From the NCBI RefSeq assembly GCF_026163695.1, contig NZ_JAOTID010000001.1, positions 620,001 to 684,000 on the forward strand: a stretch of 64,000 bases of DNA, given 5' to 3'. This DNA comes from Shumkonia mesophila. Lineage in GTDB: Bacteria; Pseudomonadota; Alphaproteobacteria; Rhodospirillales; Shumkoniaceae. The position numbers were made by a program, and so were the translations under genes. Below the pieces are notes generated by a model. It was not told the DNA's origin. It worked only from the letters and a program-made list of their open reading frames with translations, and did no database searches. Positions 1 to 8,180 of the stretch are shown here, in pieces (position 1 is the first letter of the stretch; the number at the start of each line of letters is the position of its first letter).

Positions 1-264
1 CGCAACACCCGCCGCGCGGACCGTCATCGGACAAACGAAAAATGAAGGGAAACACGGAGGCCATCCTGCACGGAGGGGTGGGGTTGGATGGTACGTATCG
101 GGACGTTGCGCCCTATATTCCGCGTTTCCCTCGCCGAAAATACTAGCGGGTTCGCTCCCGGGCAAACATTCGGGAATTCCCTAACTGCAACCGGTCCGGC
201 CGGAGGCGGCGGGGAAAGGGGCGGCGAAAAGCCCCCGGTCGGCGCAATAGCCGGCGGCAGGATC

Positions 265-299
265 TTTGCAAAATGCGAAAGCGCGGTGCATTTTGCAAA
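265..299. promoter_or_regulatory. Paired LuxO-like activator sites (candidate sigma54 enhancer)
   Basis: A perfect 12-bp inverted repeat (TTTGCAAAATGC, 11-nt spacer, GCATTTTGCAAA). Each arm also reads as a one-mismatch copy of the LuxO consensus TTGCAWWWTGCAA, at 266-278 and 286-298. The two copies are 20 bp apart centre to centre, close to two helical turns, so dimers would sit on one DNA face. The pair lies about 90 bp upstream of the sigma54 promoter at 373-388, a usual enhancer distance. The gene just beyond, 596-2422, encodes a LuxO-like activator. That this protein binds here is inference. Confidence 0.7.
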
Positions 300-372
300 A
301 AACCGGGCGGACACCCTCCCTTCCGGGGCCCTGGGCGCCCCCGTATCCGCCATTCCTTCGACGGGAGCCGTG

Positions 373-388
373 TGGCACGGCGGTTGCG
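373..388 (+). promoter_or_regulatory. Sigma54 (-24/-12) promoter
   Basis: TGGCACG-N4-TTGCG with GG and GC at the exact -24/-12 spacing matches the RpoN consensus (TGGCACG-N4-TTGCW) at all but the last base. Predicted transcription start is about 399-400, reading rightwards into DNA with no credible gene. rpoN itself lies at 57195-58748. Confidence 0.75.
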
Positions 389-398
389 AGGAGAGAGT

Positions 399-551
399 CA
401 TCCTCCGGCGCCTCCCCGGAGGCGACGGTTCGAAAGAGCATACCGCATTTTTCGGAAGGGTGGGGAAAGCGGCCACAAGGCCGTATTTCCTGAACCTCAC
501 GGGTCCGGAGCCATCTTCCTCCTCCCCCTTTGCGCTCCGGGCCCGCCTTTT
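399..551 (+). ncRNA. Candidate sigma54-dependent Qrr-like small RNA
   Basis: About 150 nt from the predicted sigma54 start to a U-rich tract. Visible structure: a hairpin at the 5' end (402-408 pairing with 416-422), a small hairpin (470-474 with 479-483, ACAA loop), and a terminator-like stem (501-511 with 534-544) followed by GCCTTTTCC. The first and last loops expose CU-rich runs (CGCCTCC; CCTCCTCCCCC) complementary to Shine-Dalgarno sequences, like the anti-SD loops of alphaproteobacterial trans-acting sRNAs. There is no sequence match to Vibrio Qrr that I can see; the similarity is in architecture. It is convergent with the activator gene at 596-2422. Confidence 0.5.
501..551 (+). terminator. 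Hairpin and T-tract ending the candidate sRNA
   Basis: An 11-bp stem (one G-U pair) with a long CU-rich loop, then GCCTTTTCC. The loop is longer than in a typical intrinsic terminator and the T-tract is interrupted, so efficiency is uncertain. Confidence 0.45.
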
Positions 552-595
552 CCTTCCGCCGACGGTCGGTTCCGGATTGCCTGGAGGCTGGGCTG

Positions 596-2422
596 CTAAT
601 CGGCCGGGCGCTCTTCTTCCCAGCTTTGCTTCTTGCGATAGAGCGTCGAGGCGCTGACCCCCAGGAAGTGGGCGGCCTTCGGGATGTTGCCGCCGCAGAT
701 GCGGATGGCCCGCTCGATCGCGTCGCGCTCCACCTCGGCCAGCGGCCGGATGTGTTCCGGCGCGCCGGCGGCCGTGGCGGCGGGCCCCTCGGACGAGGCT
801 GCCGGCGCCATGGCGGCGGATCGTTCGACGCTGGCCAGAAGCTTCACGGGGGACGGCAGCATGTCCGCCGTCACCGTGTCGCCGTCGTTCAGCACGACCG
901 CGTTGCGAATCACGTTCTGCAGTTCCCGCACGTTGCCCGGCCAGGGATAGGCCGCAAGAACGGCTTCGCATTCCGAATCGAAACGGGCGAACCGCTTGCC
1001 CTCCTCGGCGGCATAGGCCTCCAGGTACTTGTGGGCGATCAGCGGGACGTCCCGTCCGCGCTCGCGCAGCGGCGGCATGTGGACCGGGATGACGTGGAGC
1101 CGGTAGAACAGGTCTTCGCGGAACCGCCCGGCCGCCACTTCCGCCAGCGGATCGCGGTTGGTCGCGCAGAGGAAGCGGACGTCCACCGCCTCGGTGCTCT
1201 CGCCGCCCACCTTCTGGAACGTTCCGGTCTGCACGAAACGCAGGAGCTTGGTCTGCAGGCTCAGGTCCAACTCGCACACTTCGTCGAGAAAAAGCGTGCC
1301 GCCGTCGGCCCGCTTGGCGGCGCCCTCGCGCTCGGCGATGGCGCCGGTGAAGGCGCCCCGAACGTGCCCGAAAATCTCGCTTTCCATCAGGTCCTTGGGG
1401 ATGGCGCCGCAATTCAGCGCCACGAACGGCTTGTGGGCGCGCGGGCTTTTCTGGTGGATCGCCTCGGCGCACACTTCCTTGCCGGTGCCGCTCTCGCCGG
1501 AAATGAAGACGGTCGCCTTGCTGCCCGCCGCACTGTCGATGATCCGATAGATCGCCTGCATGGGCAGGGACGACCCGACGAAGCCGCAATAGGAGGTGCG
1601 GTCGAGATCCTGATAGGTCTCGACGATGCGGCTCAGGCGGTCGTGTTCCAGCGCGTTGCGCAGCGTGACCTGCAGGCGGGCCGCGTTGAACGGCTTGACA
1701 ATGAAGTCATAGGCCCCCAGCCGCATGGCCTCGACGGCCACGTTGACCGATCCGTGGGCGGTGACGACGACGGTGACGCACGGCAGCCGGCGGCTGGAAA
1801 CGCGGCGCAGGATGTCGATGCCGCCGATGTCCGGCAGCATGAGGTCGAGAAGGATGGCGTCGGGCGGCCTTCTCTCGATTTCCTCGAGCGCCGTCTTGCC
1901 TTTTTCGAAATGAACGACGTCGTAGTCCGAATCGGCGAGGAACGAGGTGACCACCCGGGCCTGGGCAGGGTCGTCCTCGATCAGCACCACCCGCCATTTC
2001 CGCACGGCCGGGCCAAAGGAATCGCGCGGCGCCGCCGGCGTGACCGGGACCGCGATGTCGGGCGCGGCCGCGATGGGCGAGTCCATCTCGCGACGCAGGC
2101 GGGCGATAAGGTCTTTGATCCGCTGCCGGCCGGCTTCGTTCGGCGGATCGCCCGGGGCCGCAGCGGCGCGCTCGCAGACCTCCTCCAGGTCGCGGCCCGC
2201 CTCGGAAACCGTGGGCGCCCCGAACATGCCTCCCGAGCCTGCCAGCTTGTGGGCGATCTCCTGCATGGAGCGGAGCGCCGGTTTCGCCGCCTCGGCCGTC
2301 GCCGCCTTCTCGAGGTCGCCGACCAGGGCGTCCAGCGCCTCGACACGCTCCGCGAGCTTGACGAAGAACTGCGATTGCAGGGCCGCGAAGCGTTCGGCGA
2401 AGCCGGGACCGGACTCAGCCAT
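596..2422 (-). CDS. HPt-REC-sigma54 activator (LuxO-like response regulator with fused phosphotransfer domain)
   Basis: A 608-aa sigma54-dependent transcription activator. An N-terminal HPt domain carries the phosphotransfer histidine near H58 (AHKLAGSGG). A receiver domain (about 145-260) has phosphoacceptor D193 (LLDLMLP). The AAA+ domain (about 280-515) shows Walker A GESGTGKE at 309-316 and the sigma54-contact loop GAFTGA at 356-361. A C-terminal Fis-type helix-turn-helix ends the protein. LuxO/NtrC-type regulators have REC-AAA-HTH; an HPt fused in front is unusual and corresponds to LuxU joined to LuxO. The start at 2422 overlaps the preceding REC gene by 8 nt and excludes an out-of-frame upstream extension. 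It is the last gene of the operon, facing the sigma54 promoter and sites at 265-388. Confidence 0.9.
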   Translation of the reverse strand: MAESGPGFAERFAALQSQFFVKLAERVEALDALVGDLEKAATAEAAKPALRSMQEIAHKLAGSGGMFGAPTVSEAGRDLEEVCERAAAAPGDPPNEAGRQRIKDLIARLRREMDSPIAAAPDIAVPVTPAAPRDSFGPAVRKWRVVLIEDDPAQARVVTSFLADSDYDVVHFEKGKTALEEIERRPPDAILLDLMLPDIGGIDILRRVSSRRLPCVTVVVTAHGSVNVAVEAMRLGAYDFIVKPFNAARLQVTLRNALEHDRLSRIVETYQDLDRTSYCGFVGSSLPMQAIYRIIDSAAGSKATVFISGESGTGKEVCAEAIHQKSPRAHKPFVALNCGAIPKDLMESEIFGHVRGAFTGAIAEREGAAKRADGGTLFLDEVCELDLSLQTKLLRFVQTGTFQKVGGESTEAVDVRFLCATNRDPLAEVAAGRFREDLFYRLHVIPVHMPPLRERGRDVPLIAHKYLEAYAAEEGKRFARFDSECEAVLAAYPWPGNVRELQNVIRNAVVLNDGDTVTADMLPSPVKLLASVERSAAMAPAASSEGPAATAAGAPEHIRPLAEVERDAIERAIRICGGNIPKAAHFLGVSASTLYRKKQSWEEERPAD

Positions 2423-2807
2423 GGTGGTTGTTCCAGATCTCGCGTACCTGGTCGGCCAGGGCCATGGGGTCGAAGGGCTTGGCGATGACGCCTGCCGAGC
2501 CCAGATTCCGATAGTGTTCCAGTTCCGCCGGCATGGCCTTGGCCGTGCAGAAGGCGACCGGCGTCGCGCCGATCGCCGGATTGGCGCGCAGGTGCTGGAG
2601 CGTTGTCGGCCCATCCATTTCCGGCATCATGACGTCGAGCAGGATGAGGTCCGGCTTGAAGCGGGGCGCCATCTCGATGGCTTCCTTGCCCGAACCGCAG
2701 GTTTCGACGGTGAAGCCGCCGACGGTTTCGAGCGCGATACGGGCGACCGTCTGGATGTCGAGATCGTCTTCGACGATGAGAATTTTCTTCAGCGGCGGAA
2801 CAGTCAT
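2415..2807 (-). CDS. Single-domain response regulator (CheY-like receiver)
   Basis: A 130-aa stand-alone receiver. The acidic pocket (VEDD near residue 13), phosphoacceptor D58 (LLDVMMP) and conserved lysine (AKPFD) are all present. There is no output domain, so it acts through protein contacts or as a phosphate sink or shuttle. It is coupled by ATGA overlap to the hybrid kinase upstream and by 8 nt to the HPt-REC activator downstream. This suggests a relay of kinase, receiver, HPt and final receiver. Its target cannot be read from sequence. Confidence 0.88.
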   Translation of the reverse strand: MTVPPLKKILIVEDDLDIQTVARIALETVGGFTVETCGSGKEAIEMAPRFKPDLILLDVMMPEMDGPTTLQHLRANPAIGATPVAFCTAKAMPAELEHYRNLGSAGVIAKPFDPMALADQVREIWNNHHG

Positions 2808-5800
2808 GCCACGGTCCTTTCTGGATCCCGGGGGAAGGCATCATTGCCGACCAGCCGGCGGATGGTCTCCAGCAAATCGCGGTTGGTCACCCGCGCCTTG
2901 ACCAGCGCGGCATCCACCTGGCGGGCCACGTCGTCGTCGATCGCATAGCCGGAAAAAATGATCACCGGCATGGTCTCCTGCCCTTCGCCCTTGAGCAGCG
3001 GCAACAACTCGATGCCCGAGCCGTCGGGCAGCTTGACGTCCAGAATTGCAAGGTCGAAGGTCTCGCGGTCAAGACAATTCCGCGCCTCCGCCACCGAGGA
3101 GGCGACGGTCAGCGCGACCCTGTCTTCCAGCAGGTCGCTGATCGTTTCGACGAGATCGTCGTCGTCCTCCACGTAGAGCAGCCGGGCCTTGCGCTGAGGC
3201 GCCGCGCTCGCCGCCTTCATCACGGCGCGCAGCAGCCGCTCCTCGTCGATCGGTTTGCTCAGCCAGTCGAGGACGCCCAGCGTCGCCGCCTCGATATGCT
3301 CGCGGGCGTCTCCGGCGCGGGCCGAAACGACGACGATGGGCATGTCGCGGACGGCGGGATTGCGGCGGACGTCGCGGATCAGCGCGATGCCGTCCTTGCC
3401 GGGGAGCATGATGTCCACCGTCATGGCGTCGAAGGGCCGCTCGGCCAGCAGGGCCTGGGCGGCTTCCGCCGTGTAGGCGATCTCGGCGCTCATCCCGCCC
3501 TGGACCAGGATCATGGCCAGGATCTTGGCGACGTCCGGGTCGTCCTCGCAGACCAGCACCCGTTTCCGGCCCGAGAGTGCCCCCGGATCCTCCGCTTCCG
3601 GCGGGGCCGCCGGCGACGCGGCGGCCCCGGTTGCGGAAACCGGAAGGTCGAAATGAAACGTCGAGCCGCCGCCCGGGGTGGCGTCGAAGCCGATGTGCCC
3701 GCCATGGCGCTCGACGATGGTCTTGGTGATGCTGAGGCCGAGCCCGGTGCCGCCGGCCTTGCGGGTGTCCGAGGAGTCGGCCTGGCTGAACCGCTGGAAG
3801 ATGCGGTCGCGGAAGTTCTCCGGGATGCCGGGTCCGCGGTCGATGACGGCGACGCGCACCCATCCTTCCCGCCGGGAGACGGCAACGTCCACCGTCCCGC
3901 CGGCCGGCGAGAACTTGGCGGCGTTGGACAGCAGGTTGGTCATCACCTGGAGGATGCGGCCGCCGTCCACGTTGACGGTGGTGGCGGGAACGGGTTGGCG
4001 GACCACGTACTCCACACCGTATTCGCCGGCGAAGCTGACGTTGGCCTCGATGGCGGTATCGATGAGCTGGCCAAGGTCGGCCGGCTGCAAGCGGAACCCA
4101 ATGCTGCCGGATTCGATCTTCTCGAGGTCGAGGATGTCGTTGACCAGCGCGATCAGACGCTGGCTGTTCTTGTAGGCGATGTCGATCAGTTCCCCGACCT
4201 TGCCGGGAAGCGGGCCCACCGCCCCGCCCACGACCAGGCCAAGGGCGCCGCGGATCGAGGTTAAGGGCGTGCGCAGCTCGTGGCTGACGGTCGACACGAA
4301 CTCGTTCTTCATGCGCTCGATCTGTTTGCGTTCGGTAATGTCGCGCACGATGCCGGTGAACATCCGCCGGCCGCCCTGGTTGATCTCGCTGATGCCGATT
4401 TCGAGCGGGATGATGGCGCCGTCCTGGCGCCGGCCGCTGAACTCCCGGCCGCTGCCGATGACCTTGGCGACCCCGGTGCGGACATAGTTCTGGATGGCGT
4501 TGGCGTGGGCGCCTTCGGGCGACTCGGGCATCAGGACGGCAACGTTGCGCCCGATCAGCTCGTGCTTCGAGAATCCGAAAATACGTTCGACCGCCGGATT
4601 GACCGATTCGATGATGCCCGTCTCGTCGATGGTGATGATGCCGTCGACCATGGTGTCGACGACCGCCCTGATCCTCTCCTCGCTGTCGCGGAGCGCGTCT
4701 TCGGCGCGCTTGCGCGCCGTAATGTCGGTATGGGTGCCGACGGCGCGGATCGGCGTACCGTCGGCCCGCCTTTCCACCACCTTGCCGCGGTCGAGCACCC
4801 ACAGCCATGCGCCGTCCTTGGTCAGCAGGCGGTGTTCGGCTTCGTAGACCGGCGTGCGGCCCTGCAGATGGGCGTTGAGCGCCGCCTCGACGGCCGCCTT
4901 GTCCTCCGGGTGGACCCGGCTCACCCAGAAATTACGGCGGGGTTCGAGGGCGCCCGGCGCGAAGCCGAGCATGGCTTCCAGGCGGGGGCTGAAATAGACG
5001 TCGCCGGTGATCACGTTCCAGTCCCACAGGCCGTCCTCGGTCCCTTCGAGGGCCAGTTTGAGGCGCTCCTCGCTGATTCTCAGCGCATTCCTGGCGTGGC
5101 GGCGGGAAATCTCGGCACCGATCCACTGGGCGAAAAGCTGGATCAACGAGAAATCGCTTTCGCCGAACGGGCGCTCGCGCGGCTCTGGGCCCGAGAAGTT
5201 GAGCGTCCCGTACCGCCGGCCGTCGACCATGATCGGAACCCCGATATAGGATTCCAGCCGGAAGGCCTGGTAGCAGGGGTGGTCGCGGATATGGCTTTCG
5301 CCGGCCCTGTCGAAGCCGGTCGGGCTGTTGGCGGCCAGCGTGTGGGCGCAATAGGTTTGGCCGAGCGAGAAGATGGCGCCGGCCGGCGGCGCTCCCTCGG
5401 GGCCGACGATGTGCTCGACGAAGTAGCTGTCGCCCTCGACGTGGCTGACGATGCCGATCGGCAGGTTGAAGGTCTCGGCCCCCAGGACCAGCAGGCGGCG
5501 AATCTTTTCGTCGAAGGCCAGCGACTGGTCGACCGTGATGTCCTGCAACTGGCCGCGCGAGCGCGCGTAATGCCGCAGCGTCTGCTCGGCCGTCTTCTGT
5601 TCGGTGACGTCGGTCAGCGTGCTGACGAAGCCGGTCACCCGGCCTTCGCCGTCCCGGTGCGAGGTCGTCTGTCCGATCACCCAGGTGGCATGGCCGCTGG
5701 CCTTGAGGAACCGATACTCGATGGCGAAGGCCTTGCCCTCGGCGGCGCACGCCTCCCAGGTGGCCAGAACGCGATGCCGGTCCTCGGGATGCAGCGCGTC

Positions 5801-6814
5801 CTGCCAGCCCGTCCCCAGCATACCCGTCTCGCTGAGTCCGGTGATCTCGGCGCACTTGTCGTTGGAATAGCGGCAGTTGCCCATGGGGTCGGTATAGAAG
5901 ATGCCGACCGGCGACACCTGCGCCAGGGAATGGAACCGCCGCTCCGATTCCGCCAGCGCGACGACCGTTTTGCGGCGGCTGACGATCTCGTCGCGGAAGG
6001 CCCCGAGGGCGACGGCGATGGCGCCGATCTCGCCGGGAATGCGGCCCCGGTCAACCGGGATGTCGACGTTGCCCCGCACCAGTTCGGCCAGCGCGACCAC
6101 CACCTGATTGATCGGGCGGGTGATGCTGCGTCCGAGCGCCAGCCCCAGGAAAACGCAAACGACCAGACCGAAGGTACCGACCCCGATCATGATCAGAATG
6201 TTCGTATGGGCCTGCGCCAGCGCCGCCGCCGCGGATGCCGTCGCGGCGTTCTCCACCTGATGGACCAGCCGCTCGACCTCCGAGGAGAGGTTTTTCTGCT
6301 CGATGGCGATCGACGGCAGCAGGCGGGCGGCCTCCGCCCGATTGGCGGTCTCCAGCAGGAAAAAGATGCGCTGGGCGGCGCTCCCGTAACGGTTCTGGGT
6401 AAGCTGGATGCCGTGCAAGGCTACGAGAAGCCCGCGGAATTCGTCCTGGAGCGCCGGTTCTGCGGATTGCCGAAGGGTCGTCTGGGTCATCAGGACGGCG
6501 ACGCGAAGCTGGTCCTCGAGGCGAGTCCCCAGGACGGCGAAGCGGTGGGTCTGGGCGCTGAAATCGGCGACACTGGCTCCTGCGTCGGCGGTGCCGGTTT
6601 CGGCCAGCCGCATGGCTTTCTCGAAACTCACCGCCTGCTCAAGCTGGTTCACCGTGATCGACGTCAGAACGCCAAGCAGCGGCAATTCCTCGCGGGTCAC
6701 GCCGGTCAAACGGTCGGCGACGCGCGACGTTGCCAGGATGGCGACGCCGGTCACCGACGCCGTGACCAGAAAACCGGCGACGACGAGGCCGACGATGCGG
6801 ATCGATATTTTCAT
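2804..6814 (-). CDS. Hybrid sensor histidine kinase, membrane-bound, PAS-GAF-PAS-PAS, two receivers
   Basis: A 1336-aa inner-membrane hybrid kinase. TM1 about 7-28, a helical periplasmic segment, TM2 about 205-228, HAMP (GRSITRPIN). Then PAS (about 290-405), GAF (about 430-570), PAS (580-705) and PAS (710-830). HisKA has H845 in SHELRTP, followed by a HATPase with GTGLGLSI. Two C-terminal receivers carry D1134 (TVDIMLP) and D1259 (ILDVKLP). It has no HPt of its own; that function is supplied by the last gene of the operon. The start at 6814 (MKISIRI) overlaps the TPR gene stop by 4 nt, and the end overlaps the REC start by 4 nt. The signal sensed is unknown. Confidence 0.9.
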   Translation of the reverse strand: MKISIRIVGLVVAGFLVTASVTGVAILATSRVADRLTGVTREELPLLGVLTSITVNQLEQAVSFEKAMRLAETGTADAGASVADFSAQTHRFAVLGTRLEDQLRVAVLMTQTTLRQSAEPALQDEFRGLLVALHGIQLTQNRYGSAAQRIFFLLETANRAEAARLLPSIAIEQKNLSSEVERLVHQVENAATASAAAALAQAHTNILIMIGVGTFGLVVCVFLGLALGRSITRPINQVVVALAELVRGNVDIPVDRGRIPGEIGAIAVALGAFRDEIVSRRKTVVALAESERRFHSLAQVSPVGIFYTDPMGNCRYSNDKCAEITGLSETGMLGTGWQDALHPEDRHRVLATWEACAAEGKAFAIEYRFLKASGHATWVIGQTTSHRDGEGRVTGFVSTLTDVTEQKTAEQTLRHYARSRGQLQDITVDQSLAFDEKIRRLLVLGAETFNLPIGIVSHVEGDSYFVEHIVGPEGAPPAGAIFSLGQTYCAHTLAANSPTGFDRAGESHIRDHPCYQAFRLESYIGVPIMVDGRRYGTLNFSGPEPRERPFGESDFSLIQLFAQWIGAEISRRHARNALRISEERLKLALEGTEDGLWDWNVITGDVYFSPRLEAMLGFAPGALEPRRNFWVSRVHPEDKAAVEAALNAHLQGRTPVYEAEHRLLTKDGAWLWVLDRGKVVERRADGTPIRAVGTHTDITARKRAEDALRDSEERIRAVVDTMVDGIITIDETGIIESVNPAVERIFGFSKHELIGRNVAVLMPESPEGAHANAIQNYVRTGVAKVIGSGREFSGRRQDGAIIPLEIGISEINQGGRRMFTGIVRDITERKQIERMKNEFVSTVSHELRTPLTSIRGALGLVVGGAVGPLPGKVGELIDIAYKNSQRLIALVNDILDLEKIESGSIGFRLQPADLGQLIDTAIEANVSFAGEYGVEYVVRQPVPATTVNVDGGRILQVMTNLLSNAAKFSPAGGTVDVAVSRREGWVRVAVIDRGPGIPENFRDRIFQRFSQADSSDTRKAGGTGLGLSITKTIVERHGGHIGFDATPGGGSTFHFDLPVSATGAAASPAAPPEAEDPGALSGRKRVLVCEDDPDVAKILAMILVQGGMSAEIAYTAEAAQALLAERPFDAMTVDIMLPGKDGIALIRDVRRNPAVRDMPIVVVSARAGDAREHIEAATLGVLDWLSKPIDEERLLRAVMKAASAAPQRKARLLYVEDDDDLVETISDLLEDRVALTVASSVAEARNCLDRETFDLAILDVKLPDGSGIELLPLLKGEGQETMPVIIFSGYAIDDDVARQVDAALVKARVTNRDLLETIRRLVGNDAFPRDPERTVA

Positions 6815-8040
6815 GGCGTCAGGGTCGGCAGGCTGGGTCCGCTTCCCTCCGCTGTCTGCCGCCGGGCCAGCGCGGCGTCGGCGAGCACACGGTTGGCGTC
6901 CTCCGGGCGCTTCAGCCGGCGCAGGACGTCGGCGTAGGCCCTGGCCGAGCGGGCCACTTCGACGTCGCCCGGCGCCAGGGCGGCCTGGCGGATGGCCAGC
7001 GCCCGCCGCAACAACGGCTCGGCCGCCGCCGGGTTCCCGCCGCGCAGCAGCAGTTGCGCCAGGTTGGAGAGATCGCCGGCCACCGCCTGGTGATCGCCGC
7101 CCAGGATCGTCTCGTCGATGGAAAGCGCCCGCCGGTAAAGCGCCTCGGCCTCCGCCGGCTGGCCCGCCGCGTAGCGCACGAAGGCCAGCCGGCTCAAGGC
7201 CTTCGCGACCTCGGGATGGGCGGCGCCACGCAGCCGTTCCGTCACCTCGACGGCGCGCCTCAGCAAGGTCTCCGCCTCGGCCACGGTCCCGTCCTGGAAG
7301 ATGGCCGTCGCCTGCCGGGTCAACAACGTGGCGATGAGACCGTCCGAGCCCTCCGGCAGCAGAGCGAGGGCCCGGGCGAACAGCTTGGCGGCGGCGGCAA
7401 AGCGGAACTGGGCCATTTCCAGATCGCCGGCGAGGGTGGCGGCGCGCACCGCCGCAAGGTGGCGCTTCTCCGCCGCGTCGGCCATCCGGCGGCCGGCGGT
7501 CCCGAAGCGGGCGCCGGCCTTGTCCAGGGCGTCGATCGCCGCCTCGAAGTCGCCCCACTCGAGCGCGCGTGTTGCCGCCGCGACCATGACGTCGGTTTCG
7601 TCGGCCGGGTCGGCGGCGGCTGCGAGTTCGTCCAGGGTCGCCCGGCCGGCCGCGAGGTCGGCCCGGAAGGCGTCGATGCGCGCATCGACGGCGGCCGGCG
7701 CCAAACCGCGCTGGCGCAGGATCGAGCGCAACGCCGTCGGCGCGGCGTCTGCGGGCGGCGGCGCGGTATCGGGGGCCGGCGGCAAGGCCATGGCCGGCGG
7801 TTCGGCGGCGGGGATCTCGGTCGGCGCAGCGGCGACGGCGCGCGGCCGCGCCCACAGGTAGCCGACGACAATGCCAAGGCCGAGGACGGCGAACGTGGTG
7901 GCGATCAGGGCGGCGCCTTCGGGACTCGCCGCCGTCTTCCATAGCGCCGTCCATGCCGGGTGGTCCCTGACGGCGGTCCAATCCCACCCGCTCGCGAGGC
8001 TGCGCACCCAATCGACGGCGCGGCTGAAGAACTCCGCCAT
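6811..8040 (-). CDS. Membrane-anchored TPR protein, first gene of the phosphorelay operon
   Basis: A 409-aa protein with one transmembrane segment (about 42-63), a Pro/Ala-rich linker (70-100) and C-terminal tetratricopeptide repeats of the kinesin-light-chain type (about 240-390; LLRRAL, LYRRAL units). It heads the operon and overlaps the sensor kinase start by 4 nt, so it is probably made in proportion to the kinase as an accessory or scaffold. No enzymatic motif is seen. Partner and orientation in the membrane are not known. Confidence 0.82.
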   Translation of the reverse strand: MAEFFSRAVDWVRSLASGWDWTAVRDHPAWTALWKTAASPEGAALIATTFAVLGLGIVVGYLWARPRAVAAAPTEIPAAEPPAMALPPAPDTAPPPADAAPTALRSILRQRGLAPAAVDARIDAFRADLAAGRATLDELAAAADPADETDVMVAAATRALEWGDFEAAIDALDKAGARFGTAGRRMADAAEKRHLAAVRAATLAGDLEMAQFRFAAAAKLFARALALLPEGSDGLIATLLTRQATAIFQDGTVAEAETLLRRAVEVTERLRGAAHPEVAKALSRLAFVRYAAGQPAEAEALYRRALSIDETILGGDHQAVAGDLSNLAQLLLRGGNPAAAEPLLRRALAIRQAALAPGDVEVARSARAYADVLRRLKRPEDANRVLADAALARRQTAEGSGPSLPTLTP

Positions 8041-8180
8041 CGTCGCCCCTGCCCTTTCGCTAGGCGTTTGAAATACAACATAGAATATAACATCGTATCA
8101 TCGCATGCCGGGGCGACCGTGGCAACCGGCTCGACGCGGCGGCCATTGACGGACGACGGCCGGCCACTCAAACTCGCGCC

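Noticed and set aside
88-657. Long open frame on the plus strand at the left edge
   Set aside because: Its translation is low in family-like motifs, it runs through the sigma54 promoter, the palindromic sites and hairpins, and it overlaps the end of the activator gene. It is a GC-rich spurious frame.
8041-8180. Cobalamin riboswitch upstream of the CobD-like gene
   Set aside because: The 140-bp gap is AT-rich in part and has no B12-box-like sequence or suitable stems.
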